Of a stretch of DNA of 64,000 bases, positions 33,867 to 43,100 are shown piece by piece. Numbering within the stretch: the first letter of the stretch is position 1; each line of letters starts with the position of its first letter. Under the pieces are notes generated by a model that had not been told where the DNA came from, ran no database searches, and saw nothing but the letters and a program-made list of their open reading frames with translations. The stretch comes from Alphaproteobacteria bacterium (GTDB lineage: Bacteria > Pseudomonadota > Alphaproteobacteria > GCA-2731375): contig JAJFGG010000098.1 in NCBI GenBank assembly GCA_021776235.1, forward strand, positions 1 to 64,000, written 5' to 3'. The position numbers were made by a program, and so were the translations under genes.

Positions 33867-34448
33867 CTACCAGACAAATTTGATGACGGCGAAACCGCCG
33901 ATCAACAACACCATGAACAGGGCGAACAACAGGCCCAGATAGCGCTCTATGAAGTCGCGGATCGGTTCGCCAAACCGCCATAGCAGGGCGGCCACTATGG
34001 CAAAGCGCAGGCCCCGGGCAACGATCGAGGCGAGCAGGAAAACCGGAAAACTCAATCCGGTCACGCCCGAGGCGATGGTGATCACCTTGTATGGAAAGGG
34101 CGTCAGACCGGCAATCAAAACGATCCAGACACCCCATTCGTTATAGCGGTTTTGAAATGAAGCAAATTTCTCGCCATAGCCATAAAAGGCCAGGATGGGC
34201 TGGCCGACGGCATCAAACAGATACAATCCAATAGCATAACCCAGCAAGCCGCCCAAAACAGAGCCGACGGTGCAAATCGCGGCGATCAACAGGGCGCGAT
34301 GCCGTTGCGCCAGCACCATGGGAATTAAAATGACGTCCGGCGGGATGGGGAAGACAGAGCTTTCAATGAACGAGACCACGCCCAAGGCCCAATTGGCATG
34401 ACGATGTCCGGCCAGGGCCATGGTACGGTCGTAGAGCCAACGCAGCAT
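33867..34448 (-). CDS. DedA/YqaA-family membrane protein
   Basis: A 193-residue SNARE-associated (VTT/DedA) domain protein. It shows SFIESSVFPIPPDVILIPM with the acidic-Pro-Pro re-entrant motif, GLLGYAIGLYLFDAVGQ, and the second re-entrant region AGLTPFPYKVITIASGVTGLSFPVF. Proteins of this group take part in membrane lipid flipping or ion homeostasis. It heads the DedA-dsbB-coq7 run. Its 5' end lies opposite the leader of the plus-strand hydrolase gene. Confidence 0.88.
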   Translation of the reverse strand: MLRWLYDRTMALAGHRHANWALGVVSFIESSVFPIPPDVILIPMVLAQRHRALLIAAICTVGSVLGGLLGYAIGLYLFDAVGQPILAFYGYGEKFASFQNRYNEWGVWIVLIAGLTPFPYKVITIASGVTGLSFPVFLLASIVARGLRFAIVAALLWRFGEPIRDFIERYLGLLFALFMVLLIGGFAVIKFVW

Positions 34449-34601
34449 TGTTTACCCAGTGGATTATTTGCGGGGTGCTGCTGCCCTATAACAGCATCCC
34501 CGGGCCAGGACAATCGGGGCCATTGGCCGGGCCCTTATTTGCCAGTGCCGTGCATGGTCCCTATGCTCTATCAACCTGGACATGGCGGTAGAGACGGCAG
34601 C

Positions 34602-35504
34602 ATGACGGCAATCAGCGCGAACGGCATCACCATCGAGTACGAGGTTCACGGCCGGGCCGGCGACCCCGCGATCGTTTTGCTGCGCGGGCTGGGTTCACAA
34701 CTGATCAATTGGCCGCCGGCCTTGATGGAACGCCTGGCCGCCGCTGGATATTTTGTCGTGACTTTCGACAACCGGGATGCCGGTCTGTCCAGCAAGTTCG
34801 AGGCGGCGGGCGCCATCGATATCCCTGAACTGATGGCCCGGGCGGCGGCGGGCACGCCGTTGGAAGTACCTTATCGTCTGGAAGACATGGCGGCGGATGT
34901 CCTCGCCCTGATGGATGGGCTCGGCATCGAACAGGCCCATGTGGCGGGCATCTCCATGGGCGGCATGGTGGCGCAGATCCTGGCGGCCAGGCATGCTGAA
35001 CGCCTGCTTTCCATGGCCTCCATTATGTCGCACAGCGGCAATCCCGGCCTGCCGTCGGGAACACCCGAGGCGATGGCCGCCTTGATGCCGAGCGGCGCCG
35101 ATCCGAATGACCGCGAGGCGATTATCAACGCGGCATTCGAGGCTTCCAAGGTGCTGGCCGGTCCCGGCTATCCCACCCCCGACAGGGACCGCCGGCGTCT
35201 GGTCGAACAGGCCCATGACCGCTGTTACTGCCCGGACGGGCGCACCAGGCAGCGCGCCGCGGTCGTGGCGTCAGGCAATCGGGTCGAGATGTTGCGGACC
35301 ATTACGGTGCCCAGCCAGGTCATCCACGGCGTCGATGATCCGTTACTGAACATCGCCGGCGGGGAAGATACCGCGGCCAACATTCCCGGCGCGGAATTTC
35401 ATGCCATCGCCGGCATGGGCCACGAAACCCCAGCCTCACTGGCAGCGAATCTGGCACAACTGATCGGTGGCTTTGCCGCCCGCATCGATCAATCCCGCGC
35501 CTAG
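34602..35504 (+). CDS. Alpha/beta hydrolase
   Basis: A 300-residue alpha/beta-hydrolase fold enzyme. Nucleophile elbow VAGISMGGMVAQ, Asp region IHGVDDPLL and catalytic His in AGMGHETP are present; the oxyanion region reads LLRGLGSQLINW. Substrate unknown, esterase or lactonase activity is likely. ATG at 34602 is used because the open frame further upstream has no homology. The TAG stop at 35502-35504 falls inside the terminal repeat of a palindromic element (35501-35632). Confidence 0.87.
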   Translation: MTAISANGITIEYEVHGRAGDPAIVLLRGLGSQLINWPPALMERLAAAGYFVVTFDNRDAGLSSKFEAAGAIDIPELMARAAAGTPLEVPYRLEDMAADVLALMDGLGIEQAHVAGISMGGMVAQILAARHAERLLSMASIMSHSGNPGLPSGTPEAMAALMPSGADPNDREAIINAAFEASKVLAGPGYPTPDRDRRRLVEQAHDRCYCPDGRTRQRAAVVASGNRVEMLRTITVPSQVIHGVDDPLLNIAGGEDTAANIPGAEFHAIAGMGHETPASLAANLAQLIGGFAARIDQSRA

Positions 35505-35632
35505 ACTATTTTCGATATTCATCGAGTCGCCGTGCCACCCGCTCCCCCTCCCGACCGCCCACAGGATTATGATCAATGGGTGGTCGGGAGGGGGAGCGGG
35601 CGGGTAAGTCAATCTCGAAAATGGTCTAAAGC
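35501..35632. repeat. Palindromic miniature element with long hairpin
   Basis: A perfect 19-bp inverted repeat (35538-35556 with 35582-35600, CCCGCTCCCCCTCCCGACC) extends to 24 bp with one mismatch. It is nested in outer imperfect repeats of about 20 bp: TAGACTATTTTCGATATT at 35502 against TAGACCATTTTCGAGATT on the other strand ending near 35627. The hydrolase stop codon lies in the left end. The sequence differs from the other two palindromic elements in the window. Confidence 0.7.
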
Positions 35633-35672
35633 ATTTCCCTTATGTTGCCGGAGAGGCAGGCCGGCGACCCAA

Positions 35673-36788
35673 TTATTCCGCCGCGATGGTTAAAGGCTGG
35701 CCGCCGCCGATGGGCAAGCCGACATCCAGGGCTTTCAGGCGCGGCATCACTTTTTCCGCGAAGGTCCGCATGGAAGTCTTGGACAATTCATGGGGCATGC
35801 CGCCAAAACTGAAGCCATTTATGAAACCGGCGCAGTTGGTCATTTCCTGATATTCGCGCATCCGGTCGAAGACCTGGTCCGGCGTACCCCAGACTTGCAG
35901 ATCGGCCAGGAAATCGACAAAGCTGTCGATGCCGTGCTTGTTGATATTCTTCGAGAGGCCGCCGTAGTACTCATAGCCCTTGATATCGGCCAGGCCTTCG
36001 TTATGGAATTCATAATGATCCAGGGCCGAGCGGCTGTAGGCGCGGATGTATTTTTTATGCATCTCGTTGGCGATGCTTTCGTCTTCATGACAGCCGTTGA
36101 AGACCACCATCAAGGGTTGCGGCGCCTCTTCGCCATTGTTCATTTCCCGGTAGATCTCGCGGTACTGCTCTAATTCATGCAGGGTTTTATCCCAGGGCTT
36201 TTGGGCGATGATCATGATGCCAATGCCCAGCCGGGCCATGATGCGGGCGGATTCGGGCGAAACGGCGGAGGCATAAAAGCGGCCCTTGAAGGAGGCAAAC
36301 GGGAATGGGCGAACGCCGATTTTCGGCTGTTTGTAAAATTTGCCTTCGTATTCGATGTGGCCGGTTTCCAGACCCTGGATCAGCGCTTCGGTATACTCCA
36401 CGAAGCGTTCCCGGGATTCGCCCATGGCGACGCGGAAGCCTTCGAATTCGATGCGGCCCAGGCCGCGGCCCACGCCCAGGATGGCGCGCCCGTTGGACAT
36501 ATGATCCAGCACCGCGATTTCCTCGGCCACGCGCACCGGATCATGCCAGGGCAGAACCATGACCATGGTGCCCAGCAGGGCCCGTTCCGTCCGGCCCGCC
36601 ATATAGGTCAGGAACTGCAAGGGGTTGGGGCACATGGTGTAATTGTCGAAATGATGCTCGGCCGTCCAGATGCTTTCGAACCCCAGTGGTTCGGCCATAT
36701 CCGCCAGGGACAATTCATGCTGATAGACCTCGCGGTCGGTGTGCTTGCCGCTCAAGTTCTGAAAAAACGTCGTCATTCCAACATGCAT
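35673..36788 (-). CDS. LLM-class flavin-dependent oxidoreductase
   Basis: A 371-residue luciferase-like monooxygenase fold protein. It contains FESIWTAEHHFDNYTMCPNPLQF, the VAEEIAVLDHMSNGRAILGVGRG stretch and a TPDQVFDRM C-terminal segment, all typical of bacterial-luciferase-like alkanal or nitrogen/sulfur-compound oxygenases using reduced FMN. The partner flavin reductase is not seen nearby. GGAAAGGAATG precedes the ATG. It is the last gene of a minus-strand run starting with the fused ABC exporter or phytanoyl-CoA dioxygenase. Confidence 0.9.
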   Translation of the reverse strand: MHVGMTTFFQNLSGKHTDREVYQHELSLADMAEPLGFESIWTAEHHFDNYTMCPNPLQFLTYMAGRTERALLGTMVMVLPWHDPVRVAEEIAVLDHMSNGRAILGVGRGLGRIEFEGFRVAMGESRERFVEYTEALIQGLETGHIEYEGKFYKQPKIGVRPFPFASFKGRFYASAVSPESARIMARLGIGIMIIAQKPWDKTLHELEQYREIYREMNNGEEAPQPLMVVFNGCHEDESIANEMHKKYIRAYSRSALDHYEFHNEGLADIKGYEYYGGLSKNINKHGIDSFVDFLADLQVWGTPDQVFDRMREYQEMTNCAGFINGFSFGGMPHELSKTSMRTFAEKVMPRLKALDVGLPIGGGQPLTIAAE

Positions 36789-36868
36789 CTTGGCATTCCT
36801 TTCCGTCTTTCTAAAAGCGTGATTTTCTCTAATCCATCACGCCAGGCGGGGCGGGTCAACTACCGCGA

Positions 36869-37702
36869 TCAGGCGGGGCGGCGCGTGTGACGAACGAATT
36901 CCGCCAATTCAGCGTTGAAACGGGCACTGTCTTCAAAGAATGGGGCATGCCCGATGTCTTGATAGACCGACGCCTCTGCATCGGGAATATGCGCCATGGC
37001 GTGTTCGCCCATATGCGGCAAGACCAGAGCATCCGCCAGGCAATAGGTTACCAGGGCGGGTACCGACAAGGTCTCCAGAACTGGGTCAAAATCCAACTCC
37101 CGGTCGAACATCGCCTGGCGGACATGGCGCGGCACCAACATGTTGAAGGCCAGCCAGGTCTCGAAGGTCTCCTGCGCCACGGGCTTGGCTGTGCAGGCCC
37201 GCAGAAAGGCCCGCGTGCCGGAAATTCGCGTCAGAAGATGATCCGACAACAAATCAGCCCTGGCTTTGGGAATTGTCGGCGGTGGCGAATTTCTGTCCGA
37301 GACCCGTCGCACCGCGGCCGCCACAAAATTGATCCCGGCAATATCATCGCAGCCGTATCGCTGGCAATAATCCAGCATGATCAGGCCGCCATAGGACCAT
37401 CCCACCAAGACTGGCTGGTGCAAATCCAATTGCCTGATGACGGCGGCAATATCGCCGGCCCAGTGTTTGCCATCCTGGTAGGCGGCCATGTCATCCGGCT
37501 TGTCCGACTGGCCGTGACCCCGGGCATCAATGGCGATCAAGCGGAAATCCTTGGCCAAATCGCTTTCAAGTTGGGCCTGCCAGGACAGATGGCATTGCAT
37601 GAAGCCATGGATAAACAGGATTGAAGGGCCCTCCGGGTTGCCCCATTCACCGGCCCACAGGCGCACACCATCGCTGCCATCGATTTGATATTCCCTGTTC
37701 AT
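36869..37702 (-). CDS. Alpha/beta hydrolase
   Basis: A 277-residue alpha/beta hydrolase of the haloperoxidase/epoxide-hydrolase-like branch. It shows ILFIHGFMQCHLSWQAQL, IDARGHGQSDKP, the nucleophile elbow LVGWSYGGLIM and the catalytic His in DIGHAPFFEDS. The start overlaps the stop of the GAF gene by 4 bp (ATGA), so they are translationally coupled. Substrate unknown; the neighbouring oxygenases suggest cleavage of an ester or C-C bond in a catabolic route. Confidence 0.88.
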   Translation of the reverse strand: MNREYQIDGSDGVRLWAGEWGNPEGPSILFIHGFMQCHLSWQAQLESDLAKDFRLIAIDARGHGQSDKPDDMAAYQDGKHWAGDIAAVIRQLDLHQPVLVGWSYGGLIMLDYCQRYGCDDIAGINFVAAAVRRVSDRNSPPPTIPKARADLLSDHLLTRISGTRAFLRACTAKPVAQETFETWLAFNMLVPRHVRQAMFDRELDFDPVLETLSVPALVTYCLADALVLPHMGEHAMAHIPDAEASVYQDIGHAPFFEDSARFNAELAEFVRHTRRPA

Positions 37703-38328
37703 GGTCGATCTCCCTCATTTATGCCGGCGTTGGTTGCCTCGCGCCAGATTTGCAGCAATTGGTCGGGGCCGCTCTTGGCCATGTAAACCGCCGCCGCCAG
37801 GGCGGACAGAACCCGCAAACGAACCAGATCAGATGGCGCATAGGTGTTACGGGCCTGCGCGGCGCAGATAAGATGGCCAATAAACCTATTCTGCCAGATC
37901 ATCGGCGCATAGATAGCCGAGCCCATGCGCGCAGTCTTCAAGATCTGTTTGAAATCCGCATGCTCGTCCGTGTTTTCCAGGATAAGCGCCTGTTCATTTT
38001 TCCAAACCCAACCGGGATGCCCCGTATCCAGGGGATAGTAGAGGCGATGTTGCTCTGGTGGGAAACCCCATTCGGCCAGCAATATGTGCGCGGTCTCGTC
38101 CGGACTGACCATAAAGACGCCTGAGACGTGGAAATGCCGTTCGCCCGGCTTCAGGGCACCGGGATGTTGATGGGCCGTTGCATCGCCAGTGATCCGCAAG
38201 GCGGCATGGACGACTTCACACAATGCCGCCTCGGCGTCTTCCGCGTTCGCGGCGGCCCGGGCGGCGCGCGCCACTTCATCCCAGGGATCATCGGTCAGAC
38301 AGCTGGCAACGATTTTAGCCATCATCAC
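37699..38328 (-). CDS. GAF domain protein
   Basis: A protein of about 207-209 residues with one GAF-type small-molecule binding domain (about 70-190): GVFMVSPDETAHILLAEWGFPPEQHRLYYPL, MGSAIYAPMIWQNRFIGHLICAAQARNTY. It has no attached enzymatic or DNA-binding domain, so it could be a small-ligand sensor for its operon or a redox-active GAF protein. GTG at 38328 or ATG at 38325 or 38322 can serve as start. It is squeezed between the deacetylase-like gene and the hydrolase with almost no spacing. Confidence 0.75.
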   Translation of the reverse strand: MMMAKIVASCLTDDPWDEVARAARAAANAEDAEAALCEVVHAALRITGDATAHQHPGALKPGERHFHVSGVFMVSPDETAHILLAEWGFPPEQHRLYYPLDTGHPGWVWKNEQALILENTDEHADFKQILKTARMGSAIYAPMIWQNRFIGHLICAAQARNTYAPSDLVRLRVLSALAAAVYMAKSGPDQLLQIWREATNAGINEGDRP

Positions 38329-38330
38329 AC

Positions 38331-39182
38331 CTAAAGCGGATTCTGCGCGGCCCAGTTTTCAGCGATCTGCAACCGGGTCGCAACCCAGACATCGGGCTTG
38401 GCCGCGACATGTTGCAGGAACTTCTCCAAATAGCCGATGCGGCCGGGCCGCCCGATAATCCGCAGATGCAGCCCGAAAGACATCATGCGCGGGTCCGACC
38501 CGCCCTCCCGATACAGCCAATCGAAGCTATCGATGGCATATTGCAGCCAATCGCCTGGAGTCAGCGACGGCGCCGTCCACATCTTCATGTCATTCGAATC
38601 GAGAGCGTAAGGCAGGATCACAATGGGCCGGCCATGGCTGGCATCCCAGAACGGCCGGTCGTCGGAGAAATCATCCATGTGATAGGTGAAACCTTCCTCT
38701 ACCAGAAGGCGCCGGGTGTTATCGGTCAACAAATAGCGGGACAGCCAGCCATGGGGACGGCTGCCGGTGCTGGCCTCGATCGAGGTAATGGCCTTGCGGA
38801 TGAATTCCCTTTCCGTGTCCTCGTCCATTTGAAATTGATGTACCCAGCGCCAGCCATGGCTGCAGACCTCGTGCCCGCCCGCCATGATCGCCCCGGTCAA
38901 TTCAGGGGCCTTTTCCAAAGCCTGGGCGGCGGCGGTGAAGGTGGCGACCATGCCGAATTCGTCCAGCAGCTTCATGATCCGCGGCGCACCGGCTTTCAGG
39001 CCGTATTGGTAGTTGCTTTCGTTGGCATAATTGCGGATCGGCTTGTGGATCGCCACGCCAAGTTCATCGACCACTTCCGGGCCGCGGTCGCCCTCGGCAA
39101 TGCTCATTTCCGAGCCTTCCTCGACGTTCACGACAATAGAGACGGCAATGCGGGCCTCGCCCGGCAGCTTCCATTGGGCCAT
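38331..39182 (-). CDS. Polysaccharide deacetylase-fold protein (PuuE/allantoinase-like)
   Basis: A 283-residue NodB-homology protein of the cytosolic PuuE-like branch. It contains VSIVVNVEEGSE, the metal His pair in VCSHGWRWVHQF, GWLSRYLLTDNTRRLL, YHMDDFSDDRPFW and SFGLHLRIIGRPGRI. The branch includes metal-poor allantoinases and amide or imide hydrolases, so the true reaction may be C-N hydrolysis rather than sugar deacetylation. ATG at 39182 has GGAG 12 bp upstream; a TTG three codons further up is also open. It starts 26 bp beyond the phytanoyl-CoA dioxygenase-like gene. Confidence 0.85.
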   Translation of the reverse strand: MAQWKLPGEARIAVSIVVNVEEGSEMSIAEGDRGPEVVDELGVAIHKPIRNYANESNYQYGLKAGAPRIMKLLDEFGMVATFTAAAQALEKAPELTGAIMAGGHEVCSHGWRWVHQFQMDEDTEREFIRKAITSIEASTGSRPHGWLSRYLLTDNTRRLLVEEGFTYHMDDFSDDRPFWDASHGRPIVILPYALDSNDMKMWTAPSLTPGDWLQYAIDSFDWLYREGGSDPRMMSFGLHLRIIGRPGRIGYLEKFLQHVAAKPDVWVATRLQIAENWAAQNPL

Positions 39183-39208
39183 GGGGGTCAAACTCCGGAC
39201 ACGGATAT

Positions 39209-40039
39209 TTACAGTTTCTGGGTATTCACGGCTGCATCGACGTACAGAACCTCGCGGACCGCCTCTGCCGCCCGGGCATGAAAAGCCATCGCCTCGGCAT
39301 CGAAATCGGCGGCGGGTACGGGCGTTGGCGTAAAGTTGCCATAGGAATCGGAGCCGCGCACCAGGGCGGCGCTATCCCAGCTGCCGACGATCTGCCGGGT
39401 ATCCGTCGGCATGAAATGCATGGAAACACCAATGCGCCGGTCCGGGGCGTGATTTGGCCCCGAGGCATGGGCCAGGCGATAATTGTGGATCGACATTTCG
39501 CCCACCTCCAGCGGCATGTAGACGGCCCGCTTGTCGTCAACACCCGCCGTGATCTCCTGGCCGCGGGTCAGCATGTTTGCCTGGTCGTAACGGTCCTCGT
39601 GGGGCAGCACCGCGCCCTCGTGGGTACCTGGCATGACACGCATGCAGCCGCTCTCAATGCTGGCCGGCGACAACGCCAACCATGCGGTGACAACCTGATC
39701 GCTGGACAGGCCCCAATACCGGGTATCCTGATGCCAGGACACGAAGCTTTCGGAACCAATGTCCTTGATCCAGAAGATGGTATTCCAGCAAAGTATATTG
39801 GGGCCAATCAATTGCTCGACCGGATCGAGGATGCGTTTATCGCGGATCAAATCATCCAGCCATTTGAACAGCAGGTGGGATTTGCTACGTTGGCCGGGTT
39901 CAAGCCGGCCGCCCTGCTTGCCTTCCTGGGCCTCCAATCGGCGGCGCAGCGCGCCGGCCTCATCGCGGTCCAATACCTCTATGGGGTAGACATAGCCGTC
40001 GCGGTTGAATTGCTCAATCTGTTCCGTGTTCAGCGCCAT
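39209..40039 (-). CDS. Phytanoyl-CoA dioxygenase-family Fe(II)/2-oxoglutarate oxygenase
   Basis: A 276-residue non-haem iron oxygenase. The facial triad is His103-Gln-Asp105 in VSWHQDTRYWG and the distal His191 in RLAHASGPN. The Arg that binds 2-oxoglutarate follows in HAPDRRIGVSM. PhyH-type bacterial enzymes hydroxylate aliphatic or small natural-product substrates. GAAGGG precedes the ATG at 40039; the longer open frame lacks homology. With the adjacent deacetylase-like, hydrolase and LLM genes it suggests a catabolic operon for an unknown compound. Confidence 0.88.
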   Translation of the reverse strand: MALNTEQIEQFNRDGYVYPIEVLDRDEAGALRRRLEAQEGKQGGRLEPGQRSKSHLLFKWLDDLIRDKRILDPVEQLIGPNILCWNTIFWIKDIGSESFVSWHQDTRYWGLSSDQVVTAWLALSPASIESGCMRVMPGTHEGAVLPHEDRYDQANMLTRGQEITAGVDDKRAVYMPLEVGEMSIHNYRLAHASGPNHAPDRRIGVSMHFMPTDTRQIVGSWDSAALVRGSDSYGNFTPTPVPAADFDAEAMAFHARAAEAVREVLYVDAAVNTQKL

Positions 40040-40126
40040 GGCCGCATTCCCTTCCACACATAAAGCTGGCGATGAAGGTAGACGAGACGGGCCCCGGGCA
40101 CAAACCGCCACGCGCATGGGATCCCG

Positions 40127-43100
40127 TCATTCGGCGGCATCTGTCCGTTCGGCCGCGGTCTGGCGGGCGACCAGGTGGGCGTACAATCCTCCCGCCGCAA
40201 CCAGCTCGGCATGGCGGCCCTGCTCCATCACCTTGCCATGATCCAGGACAACGATGTTGTCCGCGTCGCGGACCGTGGACAGGCGATGGGCGATGACGAT
40301 GGTCGTACGCTCCGTCATCAGGTCGTCCAGGGCGCCGCGCACCAGGGCCTCGTTGACCGCATCCAGATGCGAGGTCGCCTCATCCAGAATCAATACCGGC
40401 GCGTCTTTCAGGAAGGCGCGGGCGATGGCGACCCGCTGACGCTGGCCGCCCGACAGACGCATACCCCTCTCACCCACCGGCGTGTCCAGGCCGTCGGGCA
40501 GGCCGGCGATGAATTCATCCAGCGCGGCCCGCTGGATCGCCTGGGCCAAATCGGCCGCGCTGGCCTCGGGCCGGGCGATCAGGATATTGGCGCCCAGGGT
40601 ATCGTTGAACAGATAGGTATCCTGGGCCACCAGGGCGATGCGCCGGCGCATCTCGTCCAGGTGATATTCGGTCAAGTCATGGCCATCCAGTTGGATCACG
40701 CCCTTGCCGGGATCCCAGAACCGCATCAACAGATGGGCGATTGTCGTTTTTCCGGCCCCGGACGGGCCAACCAGGGCCATCGTGCTGCCCACGGGCACGG
40801 TGAAGCTGACATTTTGCAGCGCCGGCGTCGTGCTCCCCGCATAACAGAAGTCCACGTCGTTGAAAGACAAACCGGCGGCTGCAGCGGGGACGACGCCGGG
40901 ACCGTCCTGAACGGGGACCTCTTCCTCGTGAACGGCATGCAGACGCCGGGTGGCGCCAAGAGTGTCCGCCAGTTGCCGGCCAATGTTGGCGATTTCAGAT
41001 ATGGGCAAAAAGGCCGCCATGGCCAACAGGGTCAGCAAAGGCAAAAATCCGGCCGGCAGGTCGCCGGCGTTGACCAGATGGGCGCCCACCGCCACCACGG
41101 CCAGCCCGCCCAGGCCCGTGGCCAGTTCCAACAGCACTGTTTGCAAGGTCAACTCGCGAAAGAACGGCAGCCGCACCTTGATCTGTTGCCGCGCCAGGTC
41201 CATGAAACTCTCGCCGCGGCGTTCTTCGGCCTGAAAGGCCACAACCTCGGTCAGTCCCTGGATGCTGTCCACCGCATGAGCGTTTAGTTCTCCCAGCGCT
41301 TCCCGCGCGGCCGAGCCCAGCCGGTCGACCCGGCCACGCATCAGGAATGGACTAAACCCCACCAGCAATAGAAACGGAGCCAGCGCCAGGGCCATGGGAG
41401 CCCCGAAATAGCCCAGGGTTGCCAGCACCAACAACGGCACCAGCACGGCAACGAAGGCCGGGGCCACCGTGTGGGCGAAGAAAAACTCGACGGTTTCGAC
41501 GTCCTGAGTCGCCACGGAAACCAGATCGCCCGTCCGCCGGCCCAATAGATAGGCCGGCGCCAGGCGGTCCAGTTTTTCAAACAGGGCAATACGCATTTCC
41601 GCCAACAGACGGAAGGCCATGTCGTGGGCGATCCAGGATTCCAGCCAATGCAGAATGCCCGCCAACGGTGCCATGGCCGCCAGAATCCAAAGCAGATAGC
41701 CATAGGGCAGCTCCGCCTTGACGGCAATCACGGCCAGGGCCCCAACGATGCCAATTCCGGTAAAGGCGGCGACGCGGCTGACGCCAAAGATGAAGGTCAG
41801 GATCAGGCGGCCCTTCCATGGGGCCACGTGCCCCAACAAGATGCGAAAGGCGCCGGCCCAGCCCAGGTGCCGGGCACGCAGAATGGCATTGCTGTCGCCC
41901 GCTTCGCCTGACAAATCCGCTATCGTCTGCCTCTCTTCGACGGCAGCCCGCGGTTCGGTGGGTTCGTCCAGGCGCTGTTCCGGCGCTGATTTGTCCCGTG
42001 CCTGGGCCGCCATCAGGCGGTAATAGGCGCCGCCCAGGGCCATCAGTTCGCCATGGCGGCCTTGCTCCGCCACCCGGCCGTCGCCGAGAACCAGAATGCG
42101 GTCGGCATCAATGACGCTGGAGAGGCGGTGGGCGAAAATCAAGGTCGTGCGGCCCTGCATCAGACGGTCCAGGGCTTGCTGGATCACCGCCTCGTTTTCC
42201 GCATCGACCGAGGATAGAGCCTCGTCCAGCACCAGGATCGGCGCGTCGCGCAACAGGGCCCTGGCGATGGCGATACGCTGGCGTTGCCCGCCCGATAGTT
42301 TCAGGCCGCGCTCGCCCACGATGGTGGCATAGCCCTGGGGCAGGCCGGCAATGAATTCGGTGGCATTGGCATCCTTGGCCGCAGCCCGCACCTCGTCCCA
42401 GGTCGCGTCCGGCTTGCCCAGGCGGATATTATCCTCGACACTGCCGAAGAACAGGTAGGTATCCTGCTGTACGACGGCGAATTGATGGCGCAAACTGGCC
42501 AGGGACTGGCCGCGAATATCCTGGCCGGCGATCAGGATTTGTCCCGCATCCGGGTCGTACAGGCGCAGCAACAGCCGTTGGATCGTGGTTTTACCCACGC
42601 CGGACGGACCGACAATGCCAATCCGCTGGCCCGGTTGAATGGTGAAATCCAGATCATCAAGGGCCGCGCGCCGGGTGCCGGGATAGGCAAACCGCACGCC
42701 CTTGAATTGCACCGAAGCGGCCTGGTCCAGCTCGAGTGTGCCTTTGCCGTCGTCCGGCAAGCCCGGGGTCGCCGCCAGAATAGCCAAAATACCCTCTGCA
42801 GCAGATTGCCCGACCATGCCCTGATGCAGCAGATTGCGCAGATCCCGCAGGGGCCGGAAAACCTCGACCCCCAGCATCAATACCACCAGCAGCACCCATA
42901 ATTCGGTTTGCCCCTGGCTGACCTGCCAGGCGCCCAGGCTCAACGCCGCCGTCGCACCCAACGCGATGCCGGTATCCGTGATACCCCGGCCCAGGGCGTT
43001 GGTGGCCAGCACCCACATCGTACTGCGAAACAGATCATGGGCCTTGTGGCTCAGGCTTTCCGCCCGCACGTGGCTTTGGCCAAAAGCTTTCAGTGTGCCC

